Assembly: GCF_003671765.1 (NCBI RefSeq)
Contig: NZ_QPIB01000039.1
Span: forward strand, 47,590 to 111,589
DNA length: 64,000 bases
Reading direction: 5' to 3'
Origin: Xenophilus sp. E41
GTDB lineage: Bacteria; Pseudomonadota; Gammaproteobacteria; Burkholderiales; Burkholderiaceae_C
Part shown: positions 38,372 through 46,748 of the stretch, in pieces
Position numbering within the stretch: position 1 is the first letter of the stretch
Layout of the letters: each line of letters begins with the position of its first letter
Program-made: the position numbers and the translations under genes
Notes under the pieces: model-generated
Database searches by the model: none
What the model was told of the DNA's origin: nothing
The model's input: only the letters and a program-made list of their open reading frames with translations

Positions 38372-38607
38372 GGGCCGTGTGTCTCCGTGTCGTGGATGCG
38401 TTGCTCGAGTCGCGCCCACACCGCCAGGCGCTGCGGGTCGTCCATGGCGCTCCAGTGCGCGATCTCGTCCAGGGTGCGCCAGCAGCCCGCGCACCAGCCG
38501 GTGGCCGCGTCCATGCGGCACACCGAGGTGCAGGGCGAAGGCACCGGCTCCAGGCCTTTTTCGACCGCAGCGCGCACCAGTGCTGCGCGAGCAGCTATCG
38601 AATTCAT
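38368..38607 (-). CDS. DUF1289 family protein with repeat-derived N-terminus
   Basis: The 79-residue protein contains the compact DUF1289 domain: SPCTSVCRMDAATGWCAGCWRTLDEIAHWSAM (pieces: CTSVCRMDAATGWCAGCWRT). The four Cys probably bind a metal. Function unknown. The first 20 residues (MNSIAARAALVRAAVEKGLE) are encoded by a family A repeat that also provides the ATG, so the ancestral start may have been just before PVPSPC. It is translationally coupled to the isomerase gene. Confidence 0.85.
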   Translation of the reverse strand: MNSIAARAALVRAAVEKGLEPVPSPCTSVCRMDAATGWCAGCWRTLDEIAHWSAMDDPQRLAVWARLEQRIHDTETHGP

Positions 38608-38611
38608 AGCA
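38557..38611. repeat. Family A repeat, copy 5 (overlaps a gene start)
   Basis: Plus-strand reading gives TTTTTCGACCGCAGC, then GAGCAGCTATCGAATTCATAGC. Its end matches copy 2 and 4. The DUF1289 ATG (38605-38607) is inside the CGAATTCATAGC segment. Confidence 0.7.
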
Positions 38612-39118
38612 TCAGGCCGCCGGCGGCTGCACCACGTCGGCGACCGGGGCGCCCCCCGTGAGGGCCTCGAGGTCGGCCGGGCGCAGCTTGAACACCGCGT
38701 GTGGGTGGCCGGCCGCGGCCCAGATCTCGTCGAAGCGGAACAGCTCGCGGTCGATCAGCACCACCGGCGGCGTCGCGTGCGCCACCGGCGACACGCCGCC
38801 GATCGAGAAGCCGGTGCGGGCCTTGACGAAGTCGGCGTCGGCGCGGCCGGTCTTGCCGACCAGCGCGTCGACCTTCTTCTCGTCCACCCGCCGGTCGCCG
38901 GAGGTGACGACCAGCACGGCCACCTCGTCGGCCTTGCGGCGGAAGATGATGCTCTTGGCGATCTGCCCCACCGCGATGCCCAGCGCATCGGCCGCCTGCT
39001 GGGCCGTGCGCGCCGCGTCGTCCAGCATGACCGGCGCATGGGGATGGCCGCTGGCCTGGAGGTGGCGGGCGACGCGCTGGACGCCCTCGGGCAGGGAATG
39101 GAGTTCGGAACCGCACAT
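38612..39118 (-). CDS. YbaK/EbsC-type aminoacyl-tRNA deacylase
   Basis: A freestanding trans-editing domain that hydrolyses mischarged tRNAs, usually Cys-tRNA-Pro or similar. The 168-residue protein has the fold signature GIAVGQIAKSIIFR with the conserved lysine, VLVVTSGDRRVDEKKV, FSIGGVSPVAHATPPVVLID, and the C-terminal region PHAVFKL. Which tRNA it edits cannot be told from the sequence. The start at 39118 is the only ATG giving the full domain. Confidence 0.9.
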   Translation of the reverse strand: MCGSELHSLPEGVQRVARHLQASGHPHAPVMLDDAARTAQQAADALGIAVGQIAKSIIFRRKADEVAVLVVTSGDRRVDEKKVDALVGKTGRADADFVKARTGFSIGGVSPVAHATPPVVLIDRELFRFDEIWAAAGHPHAVFKLRPADLEALTGGAPVADVVQPPAA

Positions 39119-39261
39119 GGCCCCGAGCTTACGCAAAAGCCCGGCGGGCCGCCGCACCATGGCGGGCCGCCTCTGCGCCATCGGCGGGCGCCGGCCGGGC
39201 GCGCACGCCGTGCCATGCACCCGATCGCAGCACACGAGGCCCTGAAGCCCCCGAAACGCCC
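39119..39261. other. Upstream part of the nirB intergenic region
   Basis: These 143 bp, between the ybaK-type gene and the sigma54 element, hold GC-rich sequence with partial dyads (GCAC-GCC-GTGC at about 39208). No gene or clear NtrC site was recognised. An enhancer-binding site would be expected here if the sigma54 promoter is real. Confidence 0.4.
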
Positions 39262-39276
39262 GGCATGCAACTTGCA
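39261..39276 (+). promoter_or_regulatory. Sigma54 (RpoN) promoter of nirB
   Basis: CGGCATGCAACTTGCA matches the -24/-12 consensus TGGCAYR-N4-TTGCW at all positions but the first. The GG (39262-39263) and GC (39274-39275) doublets are 12 bp apart, as required. The start would be near 39287. This fits nitrogen control of nitrite assimilation. Confidence 0.65.
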
Positions 39277-39286
39277 TGACCTTGGG

Positions 39287-39527
39287 CGCTGATCCGCGGG
39301 CATCGTTGCCCCGGTCCTGACTCAGCACCTCCGCTAACGAAGGCGGAACCCCGAGCGAGCTGACGCCCATCCCGGCCTGAGGGTCGAGGGCAGCCAGCCC
39401 GGTTGTTCCAACACGAATCGCGTTCGTGTGCCTGCGGGGGTGCCCATCCGCACCCACCCCGAGCTTCCCGGCCGCCGCCCTGCGGCCGGACGCCCGCCGG
39501 CCCGTGCGCGAGCAGGAGATCCGACAC
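39287..39527 (+). promoter_or_regulatory. Structured 5' leader of nirB (possible NasT target)
   Basis: About 240 nt without a gene. A hairpin at 39330-39347 (TCCGCT/GGCGGA stem) has the six-base loop AACGAA, with A at position 1 and G at 4, as in ANTAR-protein targets. A second hairpin is at 39411-39429 (ACACGAA/TTCGTGT) and a GC-rich third at 39468-39489. NasT-type antitermination in nitrate/nitrite operons uses such loops, but no U-tract terminator follows, so the assignment is tentative. Confidence 0.4.
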
Positions 39528-42053
39528 ATGAAGATCGTTGTCATCGGCCACGGCATGGTGGGCCACAAGTTCCTCGAGCAGCTGCACGCCCTGGGACTGC
39601 CCGGCGCCCAGGTCACGGTGCTGTGCGAAGAGCCGCGCCCCGCCTACGACCGGGTGCACCTGTCCGAATTCTTCGCCGGCAAGAGCGCACAGGACCTGTC
39701 GCTGGTCGAACCCGGCTTCTTCGAGGCCAGCGGCTTCTCGCTGCGCCTGGCGGCGCGCGCCGTGGCCATCGAGCGGCGCAACAACACCGTCACCACGGCC
39801 GAGGGCGAGGTGCTGCCCTACGACAAGCTGGTGCTGGCCACGGGCTCGGTGCCCTTCGTGCCCGCCGTGCCGGGCCGCGAGCGCCCCAACTGCTTCGTCT
39901 ACCGCACCATCGAGGACCTGGAGGCGATGCAGGAATGCGGCGCCCGCAGCAAGACCGGCGTGGTGGTCGGCGGCGGCCTCTTGGGCCTGGAATGCGCCAA
40001 GGCCCTGCGCGACCTGGGCCTGGAAACGCACGTGGTCGAGTTCGCGCCGCGCCTGATGGCCGTGCAGGTGGACGAAGGCGGCGGCCGCACCCTGCGCAGC
40101 AAGATCGAGCAGCTCGGCGTGCAGGTGCACACCAGCCGCAACACGGTGGAGATCACCGACGGCGCCACCGCGCGCCACCGCATGGTGTTCGCCGACGGCA
40201 CCTGGCTGGAGACCGACATGATCGTGTTCTCGGCCGGCATCCGCCCGCAGGACGCGCTGGCCCGCCAGGCCCAGCTCGCCATCGGCCCGCGCGGCGGCAT
40301 TGCCATCGACAGCCACTGCCGCACCAGCGACCACGACGTGTACGCGATCGGCGAATGCGCGGCGTGGAACGAGCAGGTCTTCGGCCTGGTCGCCCCGGGC
40401 TACGACATGGCGCGCGTGGCGGCACGCCACATCGCCGGCGAGGCCGACGCGGCCTTCACCGGCGCCGACATGAGCACCAAGCTCAAGCTGATGGGTGTGG
40501 ACGTGGCCAGCATCGGCGACGCCCATGGCAGGACGCCGCATTCGCGCGCCTTCCAGTACATCGACGAGCGCAAGCAGGTCTACAAGAAGATCGTCGTCAG
40601 CGAGGACGGCAAGCAGCTGCTGGGCGCCGTGCTGGTGGGCAACGCCGACGAGTACGGCACGCTGCTGCAGATGGCGCTCAACTGCATCGCCCTTCCCGAG
40701 GAGCCGGAGTTCCTGATCCTGCCGTCCAGCGACGGCAAGGCCAAGCCGGGCCTCGGCGTCGAGGCACTGCCCGACAGCGCGCAGATCTGCTCGTGCAACA
40801 GCGTGAGCAAGGGCGCCATCTGCGCCGCCGTCGGCGAGGGCGCCTGCACCGTGGCCGAACTCAAGGCCTGCACGAAGGCCGGCGCCACCTGCGGCGGCTG
40901 CGTGCCGCTGGTCACGCAGGTGATGAAGTTCGAGATGGCGCGCCGCGGCATGGCGGTGAACAACCACCTGTGCGAGCACTTCGCGTACTCGCGCCAGGAG
41001 CTGTACCACCTGGTGCGCGTGGGGCAGATCAAGACCTTCGACGAGCTCCTGGCCAAACACGGCCAGGGCCTGGGCTGCGACATCTGCAAGCCGGCGGCGG
41101 CGAGCGTGCTCGCCTCGTGCTGGAACGACTTCGTGCTCAAGCCCCAGCTCGCGAAGCTGCAGGACAGCAACGACTACTTCCTGGGCAACATCCAGAAGGA
41201 CGGCACCTACTCGGTGGTGCCGCGCATGCCCGGCGGCGAGGTGACGCCGGACGGCCTGATTGCCGTGGGCACCGTGGCCAAGAAGTACGGGCTGTACACC
41301 AAGGTGACGGGCGGTGCGCGCGTCGACATGTTCGGTGCGCGGCTGGAGCAGCTGCCGCTGATCTGGGAAGAACTCATCGCCGCCGGCTTCGAATCGGGCC
41401 ACGCCTACGGCAAGTCGCTGCGCACGGTGAAGAGCTGCGTGGGCAGCACCTGGTGCCGCTACGGCGTGGACGACTCGGTCGGCCTCGCGGTGGAGCTGGA
41501 GAACCGCTACAAGGGCCTGCGCGCGCCGCACAAGATCAAGTTCGGTGTCTCGGGCTGCACCCGCGAATGCGCCGAAGCGCAGGGCAAGGACGTGGGCATC
41601 ATCGCCACCGACAAGGGCTGGAACCTCTACGTGTGCGGCAACGGCGGCATGAAGCCGCGCCATGCCGAGCTGATCGCGTCGGACCTCTCCAAGGCCGATC
41701 TGATCCGCCTCATCGACCGCTTCCTGATGTTCTACGTGCGCACCGCCGACCGGCTGCAGCGCACCAGCACCTGGCGCGAATCGCTCGAGGGCGGCCTGGA
41801 CTACCTCAAGGACGTGCTGATCGGCGACAGCCTGGGCCTGGGCGCCGAACTCGAAGCGCAGATGCAGCACGTGGCCGACACCTACCAGTGCGAATGGAAG
41901 ACGGCCGTCACCACGCCCGAGGTGCGCCAGCGCTTCCGCAGCTTCGTCAACAGCGACAGGCCCGACGAGCACATCGTGTTCGTCAACGAGCGCGGGCAGA
42001 TCCGCCCCGCCCGCGCCGAGGAGCGCGCCGCCAACGAAAGCACGCCGGCCTGA
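39528..42053 (+). CDS. nirB: Assimilatory nitrite reductase large subunit
   Basis: NirB reduces nitrite to ammonium with NAD(P)H in the cytoplasm. The 841-residue protein has an N-terminal FAD/NAD domain (VVIGHGMVGHKFLEQL at 4-19 and GVVVGGGLLGLECAK). A BFD-like [2Fe-2S] region follows (CSCNSVSKGAIC near 421, CTKAGATCGGC). The C-terminal siroheme/4Fe4S domain has ligand cysteines 637, 643, 677 and 681, in SCVGSTWC and SGCTREC. The ATG at 39528 matches the family start. First gene of nirB-nirD-nirC-kinase; a nitrate reductase is not in the window. Confidence 0.97.
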   Translation: MKIVVIGHGMVGHKFLEQLHALGLPGAQVTVLCEEPRPAYDRVHLSEFFAGKSAQDLSLVEPGFFEASGFSLRLAARAVAIERRNNTVTTAEGEVLPYDKLVLATGSVPFVPAVPGRERPNCFVYRTIEDLEAMQECGARSKTGVVVGGGLLGLECAKALRDLGLETHVVEFAPRLMAVQVDEGGGRTLRSKIEQLGVQVHTSRNTVEITDGATARHRMVFADGTWLETDMIVFSAGIRPQDALARQAQLAIGPRGGIAIDSHCRTSDHDVYAIGECAAWNEQVFGLVAPGYDMARVAARHIAGEADAAFTGADMSTKLKLMGVDVASIGDAHGRTPHSRAFQYIDERKQVYKKIVVSEDGKQLLGAVLVGNADEYGTLLQMALNCIALPEEPEFLILPSSDGKAKPGLGVEALPDSAQICSCNSVSKGAICAAVGEGACTVAELKACTKAGATCGGCVPLVTQVMKFEMARRGMAVNNHLCEHFAYSRQELYHLVRVGQIKTFDELLAKHGQGLGCDICKPAAASVLASCWNDFVLKPQLAKLQDSNDYFLGNIQKDGTYSVVPRMPGGEVTPDGLIAVGTVAKKYGLYTKVTGGARVDMFGARLEQLPLIWEELIAAGFESGHAYGKSLRTVKSCVGSTWCRYGVDDSVGLAVELENRYKGLRAPHKIKFGVSGCTRECAEAQGKDVGIIATDKGWNLYVCGNGGMKPRHAELIASDLSKADLIRLIDRFLMFYVRTADRLQRTSTWRESLEGGLDYLKDVLIGDSLGLGAELEAQMQHVADTYQCEWKTAVTTPEVRQRFRSFVNSDRPDEHIVFVNERGQIRPARAEERAANESTPA

Positions 42054-42077
42054 GCCCCGCCCCCGAAAGGACCCACC

Positions 42078-42449
42078 ATGAACATGCCCGCCCCCGAATG
42101 GACCCTCGAGGCCGCCACAGGCTGGACGCCCGTGTGCCGCATCGACGACATCCTGCCCGACACCGGCGTCTGCGCCCTCGTGCAGGGCCGCCACGTCGCG
42201 GTCTTCCGCGTCGGCACCCACCGGCTCTACGCCATCGACAACGTCGACCCGAAGTCCGGCGCCAGCGTGCTGTCGCGCGGCCTCATCGGCAACCTGGGCG
42301 AGCGCATCGTCGTCGCCTCGCCTCTGTACAAGAACCATTTCGACCTCGCCACTGGCGAGTGCGTGGAAGCCGCCGAGCATTCGGTGCGCACCCATGCCGT
42401 GCGTGCCGACGACGGCCGCGTCTTCGTCTCCCTCGCGCCGTCCGCCTGA
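42078..42449 (+). CDS. nirD: Nitrite reductase small subunit
   Basis: NirD is a Rieske-fold partner of NirB without the iron-sulfur ligands. The 123-residue protein has WTPVCRIDDILPDTGVCALV, then LYAIDNVDPKSGASVLSRGLIG, and SPLYKNHFDLATGEC. The Cys-His pairs of true Rieske proteins are absent, as expected for NirD. It starts 25 bp after nirB. Confidence 0.96.
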   Translation: MNMPAPEWTLEAATGWTPVCRIDDILPDTGVCALVQGRHVAVFRVGTHRLYAIDNVDPKSGASVLSRGLIGNLGERIVVASPLYKNHFDLATGECVEAAEHSVRTHAVRADDGRVFVSLAPSA

Positions 42450-42487
42450 ACGCCGGACCGCCGCCTCACCCCTTCCAGGAAAAAACC

Positions 42488-43357
42488 ATGGCCTACCTCG
42501 CTCCTGCCGAATTCGTGACCAAGATGGTCGACGCCGGCGAATCCAAGCTGCTGATGTCCACCCGCGACACGCTGATCCGCTCCTACATGGCCGGCGCCAT
42601 CCTCGCGCTCGCGGCCGCCTTCGCGGTCACCGTCACCGTCAACACCGGCAACGCGCTGGTCGGCGCGATGCTGTTCCCGGTCGGCTTCATCATGCTGTAC
42701 CTGCTGGGCTTCGACCTGCTCACCGGCGTGTTCACGCTGGCGCCGCTCGCGGTGTTCGACAAGCGCCCCGGCGCCACCTGGGGCGGCGTGATGCGCAACT
42801 GGACGCTGGTGTTCTTCGGCAACTTCGCCGGCGCGCTCACCGTGGCCGTGTTCATGGCCATCATCTTCACCTTCGGCTGGTCCGAGGCGCCCAACGCCAT
42901 CGGCCAGAAGATCGGCCACATCGGCGAAGGCCGCACGGTCGGCTATGCGGCCCACGGCGCGGCCGGCATGCTGACGCTGTTCATCCGCGGCGTGATGTGC
43001 AACTGGATGGTGTCGACCGGCGTGGTCGCGGCCATGATGTCGACCAGCGTGTCGGGCAAGGCCATCGGCATGTGGATGCCCGTGATGGTCTTCTTCTACA
43101 TGGGCTTCGAGCACTCGATCGTGAACATGTTCCTGTTCCCCTCGGGCCTGCTGCTGGGCGGCAACTTCACGATCATGGACTACCTGATCTGGAACGAGAT
43201 CCCCACGGTGCTGGGCAACCTGGTCGGCGGGCTGACCTTCGTCGGCGCCACCCTGTACTCCACGCACTACAAGACCGCCCCCAAGCGCGCCGTGCCCCCC
43301 ACGGCACCGGCCGCCGCACGCGACACGGGCCGCGTCGCCTCGCGCGCCGCCGCCTGA
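42488..43357 (+). CDS. nirC: Formate/nitrite-family transporter
   Basis: An inner-membrane channel-like nitrite transporter (FNT family), probably pentameric. The 289-residue protein has six hydrophobic helices. LYLLGFDLLTGVFTL and NWTLVFFGNFAGALTVA match FNT transmembrane segments, and GVMCNWMVSTGV and the conserved His in FEHSIVNMFL are the substrate-path motifs. Its place after nirBD supports nitrite over formate. A basic, Ala-rich C-terminal tail is present. Confidence 0.9.
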   Translation: MAYLAPAEFVTKMVDAGESKLLMSTRDTLIRSYMAGAILALAAAFAVTVTVNTGNALVGAMLFPVGFIMLYLLGFDLLTGVFTLAPLAVFDKRPGATWGGVMRNWTLVFFGNFAGALTVAVFMAIIFTFGWSEAPNAIGQKIGHIGEGRTVGYAAHGAAGMLTLFIRGVMCNWMVSTGVVAAMMSTSVSGKAIGMWMPVMVFFYMGFEHSIVNMFLFPSGLLLGGNFTIMDYLIWNEIPTVLGNLVGGLTFVGATLYSTHYKTAPKRAVPPTAPAAARDTGRVASRAAA

Positions 43358-43367
43358 GCGCCGGCCG

Positions 43368-45107
43368 ATGACGGACACCCTTCGCGTCGCCATCGGCCAG
43401 CACTCGGCCGCCGGACGCGAAGGGCCCAACCAGGACTTCCACGGCGCGATGCTGCCGACCGGCCACCTGCTGGCCGCCAAGGGCATCGCGCTGGCATTGG
43501 CCGACGGCATCGGCTCCAGCGCGGTGAGCCAGGTGGCCAGTGCCGCCGCGGTGCGCAGCTTTCTCGACGACTACTACGCCACCTCCGAGGCCTGGTCCAC
43601 GCGCCGCGCGGCCGAGCGCGTGCTGGGCGCCACCAACGCGTGGCTGCACGCGCAGAACCAGCGCAGCGACACCGCCCGTTTCGACAGGGACCGCGGCCAC
43701 GTCTGCACCTTCAGCGCACTGATCCTGAAGGGCCGGCGACTGCACCTGCTGCACGTGGGCGACGCTCGCGTGTACCGCGTGCATGCGCAGGCGCTGGAGC
43801 AGCTCAGCGACGACCATCGCGTGCAGCTGTCCTCGGTCGAGAGCTACCTCGGCCGCGCCCTGGGCGTGGGGCCGCATGTGGAGATCGACCACCGCAGCTG
43901 GGAGGCCGAGGCCGGCGAGCTCTACCTGCTGGCCACCGACGGCGCCTACGCCCGGCTCGACGCCGCGGCCGTGCACGCCGCCCTTGCGGCCGCGGGCGAG
44001 GACCTCGACGTCGCGGCGCAGGCGCTGGTGGTGCAGGCGCACGCGCGCGGCAGCGACGACGACGCCACCGTGCAGCTGCTGCGCATCGACGCCCTGCCCC
44101 CGGCCGACGCCCCGCTGCACATCGCCACCCACGAGGGCCTGGCCTGGCCGCCCGCGCTGCGCGCGGGCGAGCTCTTCGAGGGCTTCCGGCTGGTGCGCGA
44201 GCTGCACCAGAGCGCGCGCAGCCAGCTCTGGCTGTCGACCGACGAGGCCACCGGCCGGCCCGTGGCGCTCAAGCTGCCGGCGTCGGAACTGCGGGAGCAG
44301 CCCGCGCAGCTCGAGCGTTTCGCGCTCGAGGAATGGGTGGCGCGGCGCATCGACAGCCCGCACGTGGTGCGCGCCGCCACGCCCGAGCGTCCGCGGCGCC
44401 ACCTGTGCGTGGCGCTGGAGTACATCGAGGGCCAGACGCTGGCGCAGTGGATGGTGGACCACCCGCGCCCGCCGCTGGACGCGGTGCGGGCGCTGCTGGC
44501 GCAGATCGCGCAGGGCCTGCAGGCGCTGCACCGGCGCGAGATGCTGCACCAGGACCTGCGGCCCGAGAACGTGATGATCGACCGCCAGGGCACGGTGCGG
44601 CTGATCGACCTCGGCGCGGTGCATGTGGCGGGCCTGGCCGAGGCGACGAGCGACCCGCGGGCGTTCGCCATCGCGGGCACCGTGCAGTACACCGCGCCGG
44701 AGTACTTCGTTGGCCCGGGCGGCAGCGAGCGCTCGGACCTCTTCGCGCTGGCCGTGCTCGGCTACCAGATGCTCACCGGCCAATTGCCCTACGGGCTGGA
44801 AGCGGCGCGGCTGCGCACGGCGGCCGATGCACGCCGGCTGCGCTACCGGCCGTTGCGCCAGTTCCGGCCCGAGCTGCCGGCGTGGCTGGACGCCGTGCTG
44901 CAGAAGGCCCTGCAGCCCGACCCCGCACGGCGGCAGGAGGCGGTGTCGGAACTCGTCTTCGACCTGCACGCGCCCGGCGCCGCCTTCCTGCGCACCGCGC
45001 CGCTGCCGCTGGCGCAGCGCCACCCGGTCGCGTTCTGGCAGGCGACCACGCTGGTGCTCGCGCTGGCGGTGGTCGTGCTGCTGGGGCTGCGCGCCTTCGG
45101 CCACTGA
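43368..45107 (+). CDS. Fused PP2C phosphatase / Ser-Thr kinase, membrane-anchored
   Basis: One 579-residue protein with two opposing signalling domains. Residues about 10-240 form a PP2C phosphatase: GREGPNQD (17-23), ALADGIGSS (44-51), HVGDARVY and LATDGAY. Residues about 270-530 form a Hanks-type kinase: K302 in VALKLP, HQDLRPEN with catalytic D396, and metal-binding D414 in DLG instead of DFG. The glycine loop is degraded (ELHQSARSQLW). A C-terminal transmembrane helix (about 554-574) anchors it. It is 10 bp after nirC, so it is probably co-transcribed and may control nitrite uptake or reduction. That role is inference. Confidence 0.88.
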   Translation: MTDTLRVAIGQHSAAGREGPNQDFHGAMLPTGHLLAAKGIALALADGIGSSAVSQVASAAAVRSFLDDYYATSEAWSTRRAAERVLGATNAWLHAQNQRSDTARFDRDRGHVCTFSALILKGRRLHLLHVGDARVYRVHAQALEQLSDDHRVQLSSVESYLGRALGVGPHVEIDHRSWEAEAGELYLLATDGAYARLDAAAVHAALAAAGEDLDVAAQALVVQAHARGSDDDATVQLLRIDALPPADAPLHIATHEGLAWPPALRAGELFEGFRLVRELHQSARSQLWLSTDEATGRPVALKLPASELREQPAQLERFALEEWVARRIDSPHVVRAATPERPRRHLCVALEYIEGQTLAQWMVDHPRPPLDAVRALLAQIAQGLQALHRREMLHQDLRPENVMIDRQGTVRLIDLGAVHVAGLAEATSDPRAFAIAGTVQYTAPEYFVGPGGSERSDLFALAVLGYQMLTGQLPYGLEAARLRTAADARRLRYRPLRQFRPELPAWLDAVLQKALQPDPARRQEAVSELVFDLHAPGAAFLRTAPLPLAQRHPVAFWQATTLVLALAVVVLLGLRAFGH

Positions 45108-45120
45108 GGGGTCAGAAAAC

Positions 45121-45190
45121 GCGAAGTGCAATCGGCCTGGAGCGCCCGCCACACGGGCGCCGCGGCCGAATTCGTCACGATCGTGACGAT
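45121..45190. repeat. Family E repeat, copy 2
   Basis: GAAGTGCAATCGGCC at the left end and CGTCACGATCGTGACGAT at the right match the copy at 28071-28143. It fills most of the gap between the convergent kinase/phosphatase gene and the HMG-CoA lyase gene. No T-tract was seen. Confidence 0.78.
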
Positions 45191-45200
45191 CTGCGCAAGG

Positions 45201-46127
45201 TCAGCCGGCGCGCTTGGTGCGGATCGCCTTGGAGGCGCGCGAGTTGGGCTCGCGGCCCAGTGCCTGGCTGATGAACACGCCCGTGTCGATCAGCGCGTCG
45301 AGGTCGATGCCGGTGTCGATGCCCATGCCGTGCAGCATGTAGACCACGTCCTCGGTCGCGACGTTGCCCGTCGCGCCCTTGGCATAGGGGCAGCCCCCCA
45401 GGCCGGCCACCGAGGACTGGTGGTTCCACACGCCCAGCTCCAGCGCCGCCAGGGTGTTCGACAGCGCCTGGCCATAGGTGTCGTGGAAGTGGCCCGAGAC
45501 CTCGTCGACGGAGAAATGCGCCAGCGTCGCCTCCAGCGCCGCCTGCACCTTGCGCGGCGTGCCGACGCCGATGGTGTCGGCCACGTCCACGCGCGCCACG
45601 CCGATGCCCTTCATGAGGCCTGCGAGGTAACCCACCTTCTGCGGCGCGATGTCGCCCTCGTAGGGGCATCCGACGGTGCAGCTCATCGCACCGCGCACGG
45701 CGACGCCCTTGGCGCGCGCGGCCTCGACCACGGGCGCGAAGCGCTCGATGCTCTCGGCGATCGAGCAGTTGATGTTCTTCTGGCTGAAGGCTTCGCTGGC
45801 GGCGCCGAAAACGACGATCTCGTCGGGCCATTCCTCGCGCGGCGCGGCGATGGCGGCCTCGAAGCCCTTCATGTTGGGCGTGAGCACCGAGTAGCGCACG
45901 CCCTCGCGGCGGCGGATGCCGTGCATGACCTCGGCGTTGTCGCCCATCTGCGGCACCCACTTGGGGCTGACGAAGCTGGTGACCTCGATCTCGCGCAGGC
46001 CGGCGTCCTGCAGGCGCTGCACGAGTTCGATCTTGATGGCGGCGGGCACCGGCTGCTTCTCGTTCTGCAGGCCGTCGCGCGGGCCGACGTCGATGAGGCG
46101 GACGCGGGTGGGAAGGGGCATGGACAT
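45201..46127 (-). CDS. mvaB: Hydroxymethylglutaryl-CoA lyase
   Basis: This enzyme cleaves HMG-CoA to acetoacetate and acetyl-CoA, the last step of leucine breakdown. The 308-residue protein has VRLIDVGPRDGLQNE with the catalytic Arg-Asp pair, SFVSPKWVPQM, GAMSCTVGCPYEG, and GHFHDTYGQAL with metal-binding His. The active-site Cys loop is SVAGLGGCPYAKGATGN. The ATG at 46127 was chosen; one at 46121 is close. It is apart from the other leucine genes (50.1-59.0 kb) but on the same strand. Confidence 0.96.
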   Translation of the reverse strand: MSMPLPTRVRLIDVGPRDGLQNEKQPVPAAIKIELVQRLQDAGLREIEVTSFVSPKWVPQMGDNAEVMHGIRRREGVRYSVLTPNMKGFEAAIAAPREEWPDEIVVFGAASEAFSQKNINCSIAESIERFAPVVEAARAKGVAVRGAMSCTVGCPYEGDIAPQKVGYLAGLMKGIGVARVDVADTIGVGTPRKVQAALEATLAHFSVDEVSGHFHDTYGQALSNTLAALELGVWNHQSSVAGLGGCPYAKGATGNVATEDVVYMLHGMGIDTGIDLDALIDTGVFISQALGREPNSRASKAIRTKRAG

Positions 46128-46250
46128 GTCTCGCGGGTCGTTGGAGCTCGCCTGTGCGGCCACGGCCGTCGGCGCATGGGGAGCGAGCCTACGCCAATTG
46201 CCTTGCCATTGCCTGCCAAGTGGGTTGCAAATGCTGCCAGCGGCACAGCC

Positions 46251-46733
46251 TCAGAGAAAGCCGATCCAGCGCCCTGCCAGCAGCACCGCCAGCCACAGCA
46301 CGCAGGAGGCCAGCGCACGCAGCCGCGTGCCGGTGGGCACGTGGCCCGATGCAGCGATCGTTTCGAGTGCGCCGCCACGGTGCTGCCAGGCCACGTTCAG
46401 CAGCGCCACCGCGAGCAGCAGCAGCTTGATCCGGAAGGCCGTGTTGACCCAGTAGTCCGCGGGCTTGACGGTGAAGAGCCACACGCCCGTGCTCAGGGCC
46501 AGCACCACGCCGACCGCCGCCGCACGCGCCAGGAAATCCACCAGCGGCGCCAGCGGCACGCGGCGAAAGAAGCCCGCCAGCCGCAGGTCCAGCGGCAGGA
46601 TCGCGCCGACCAACAGCCCGATGCCCAGGATGTGCAGCGCGTTGACGACCAGGTAGGCCGTGCCCGAACTCTGCAGCCACTGGGCGCCGGGCCAGCGGGC
46701 CAGCACGTCGAGCCAAGGCAACGCCTCGGGCAT
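46251..46733 (-). CDS. Four-helix membrane protein of unknown function
   Basis: The 160-residue protein has about four hydrophobic helices, including NALHILGIGLLVGAILPLDL with a conserved-looking His, and ALASCVLWLAVLLAGRWIGF at the end. It resembles small integral membrane proteins of the DUF6644/DUF2214 type; the family call is not certain. It starts 15 bp after the exported DUF6152-like gene, and the two probably work together. Confidence 0.7.
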   Translation of the reverse strand: MPEALPWLDVLARWPGAQWLQSSGTAYLVVNALHILGIGLLVGAILPLDLRLAGFFRRVPLAPLVDFLARAAAVGVVLALSTGVWLFTVKPADYWVNTAFRIKLLLLAVALLNVAWQHRGGALETIAASGHVPTGTRLRALASCVLWLAVLLAGRWIGFL

Positions 46734-46748
46734 GAGCTTCGCGCCGGC

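Noticed and set aside
39190..39240. NtrC-type binding sites upstream of the nirB sigma54 element
   Set aside because: GCAC-GCC-GTGC has a 3-bp spacer, not the 7 bp of NtrC sites, so it does not fit.
39468..39489. The GC-rich hairpin before nirB as an intrinsic terminator
   Set aside because: The 8-bp stem is strong but no T-tract follows, so I kept it only as part of the leader structure.
39129..42395. A long minus-strand open frame antisense to nirB
   Set aside because: Same reason: low-complexity, no motif, and it spans several unrelated units.
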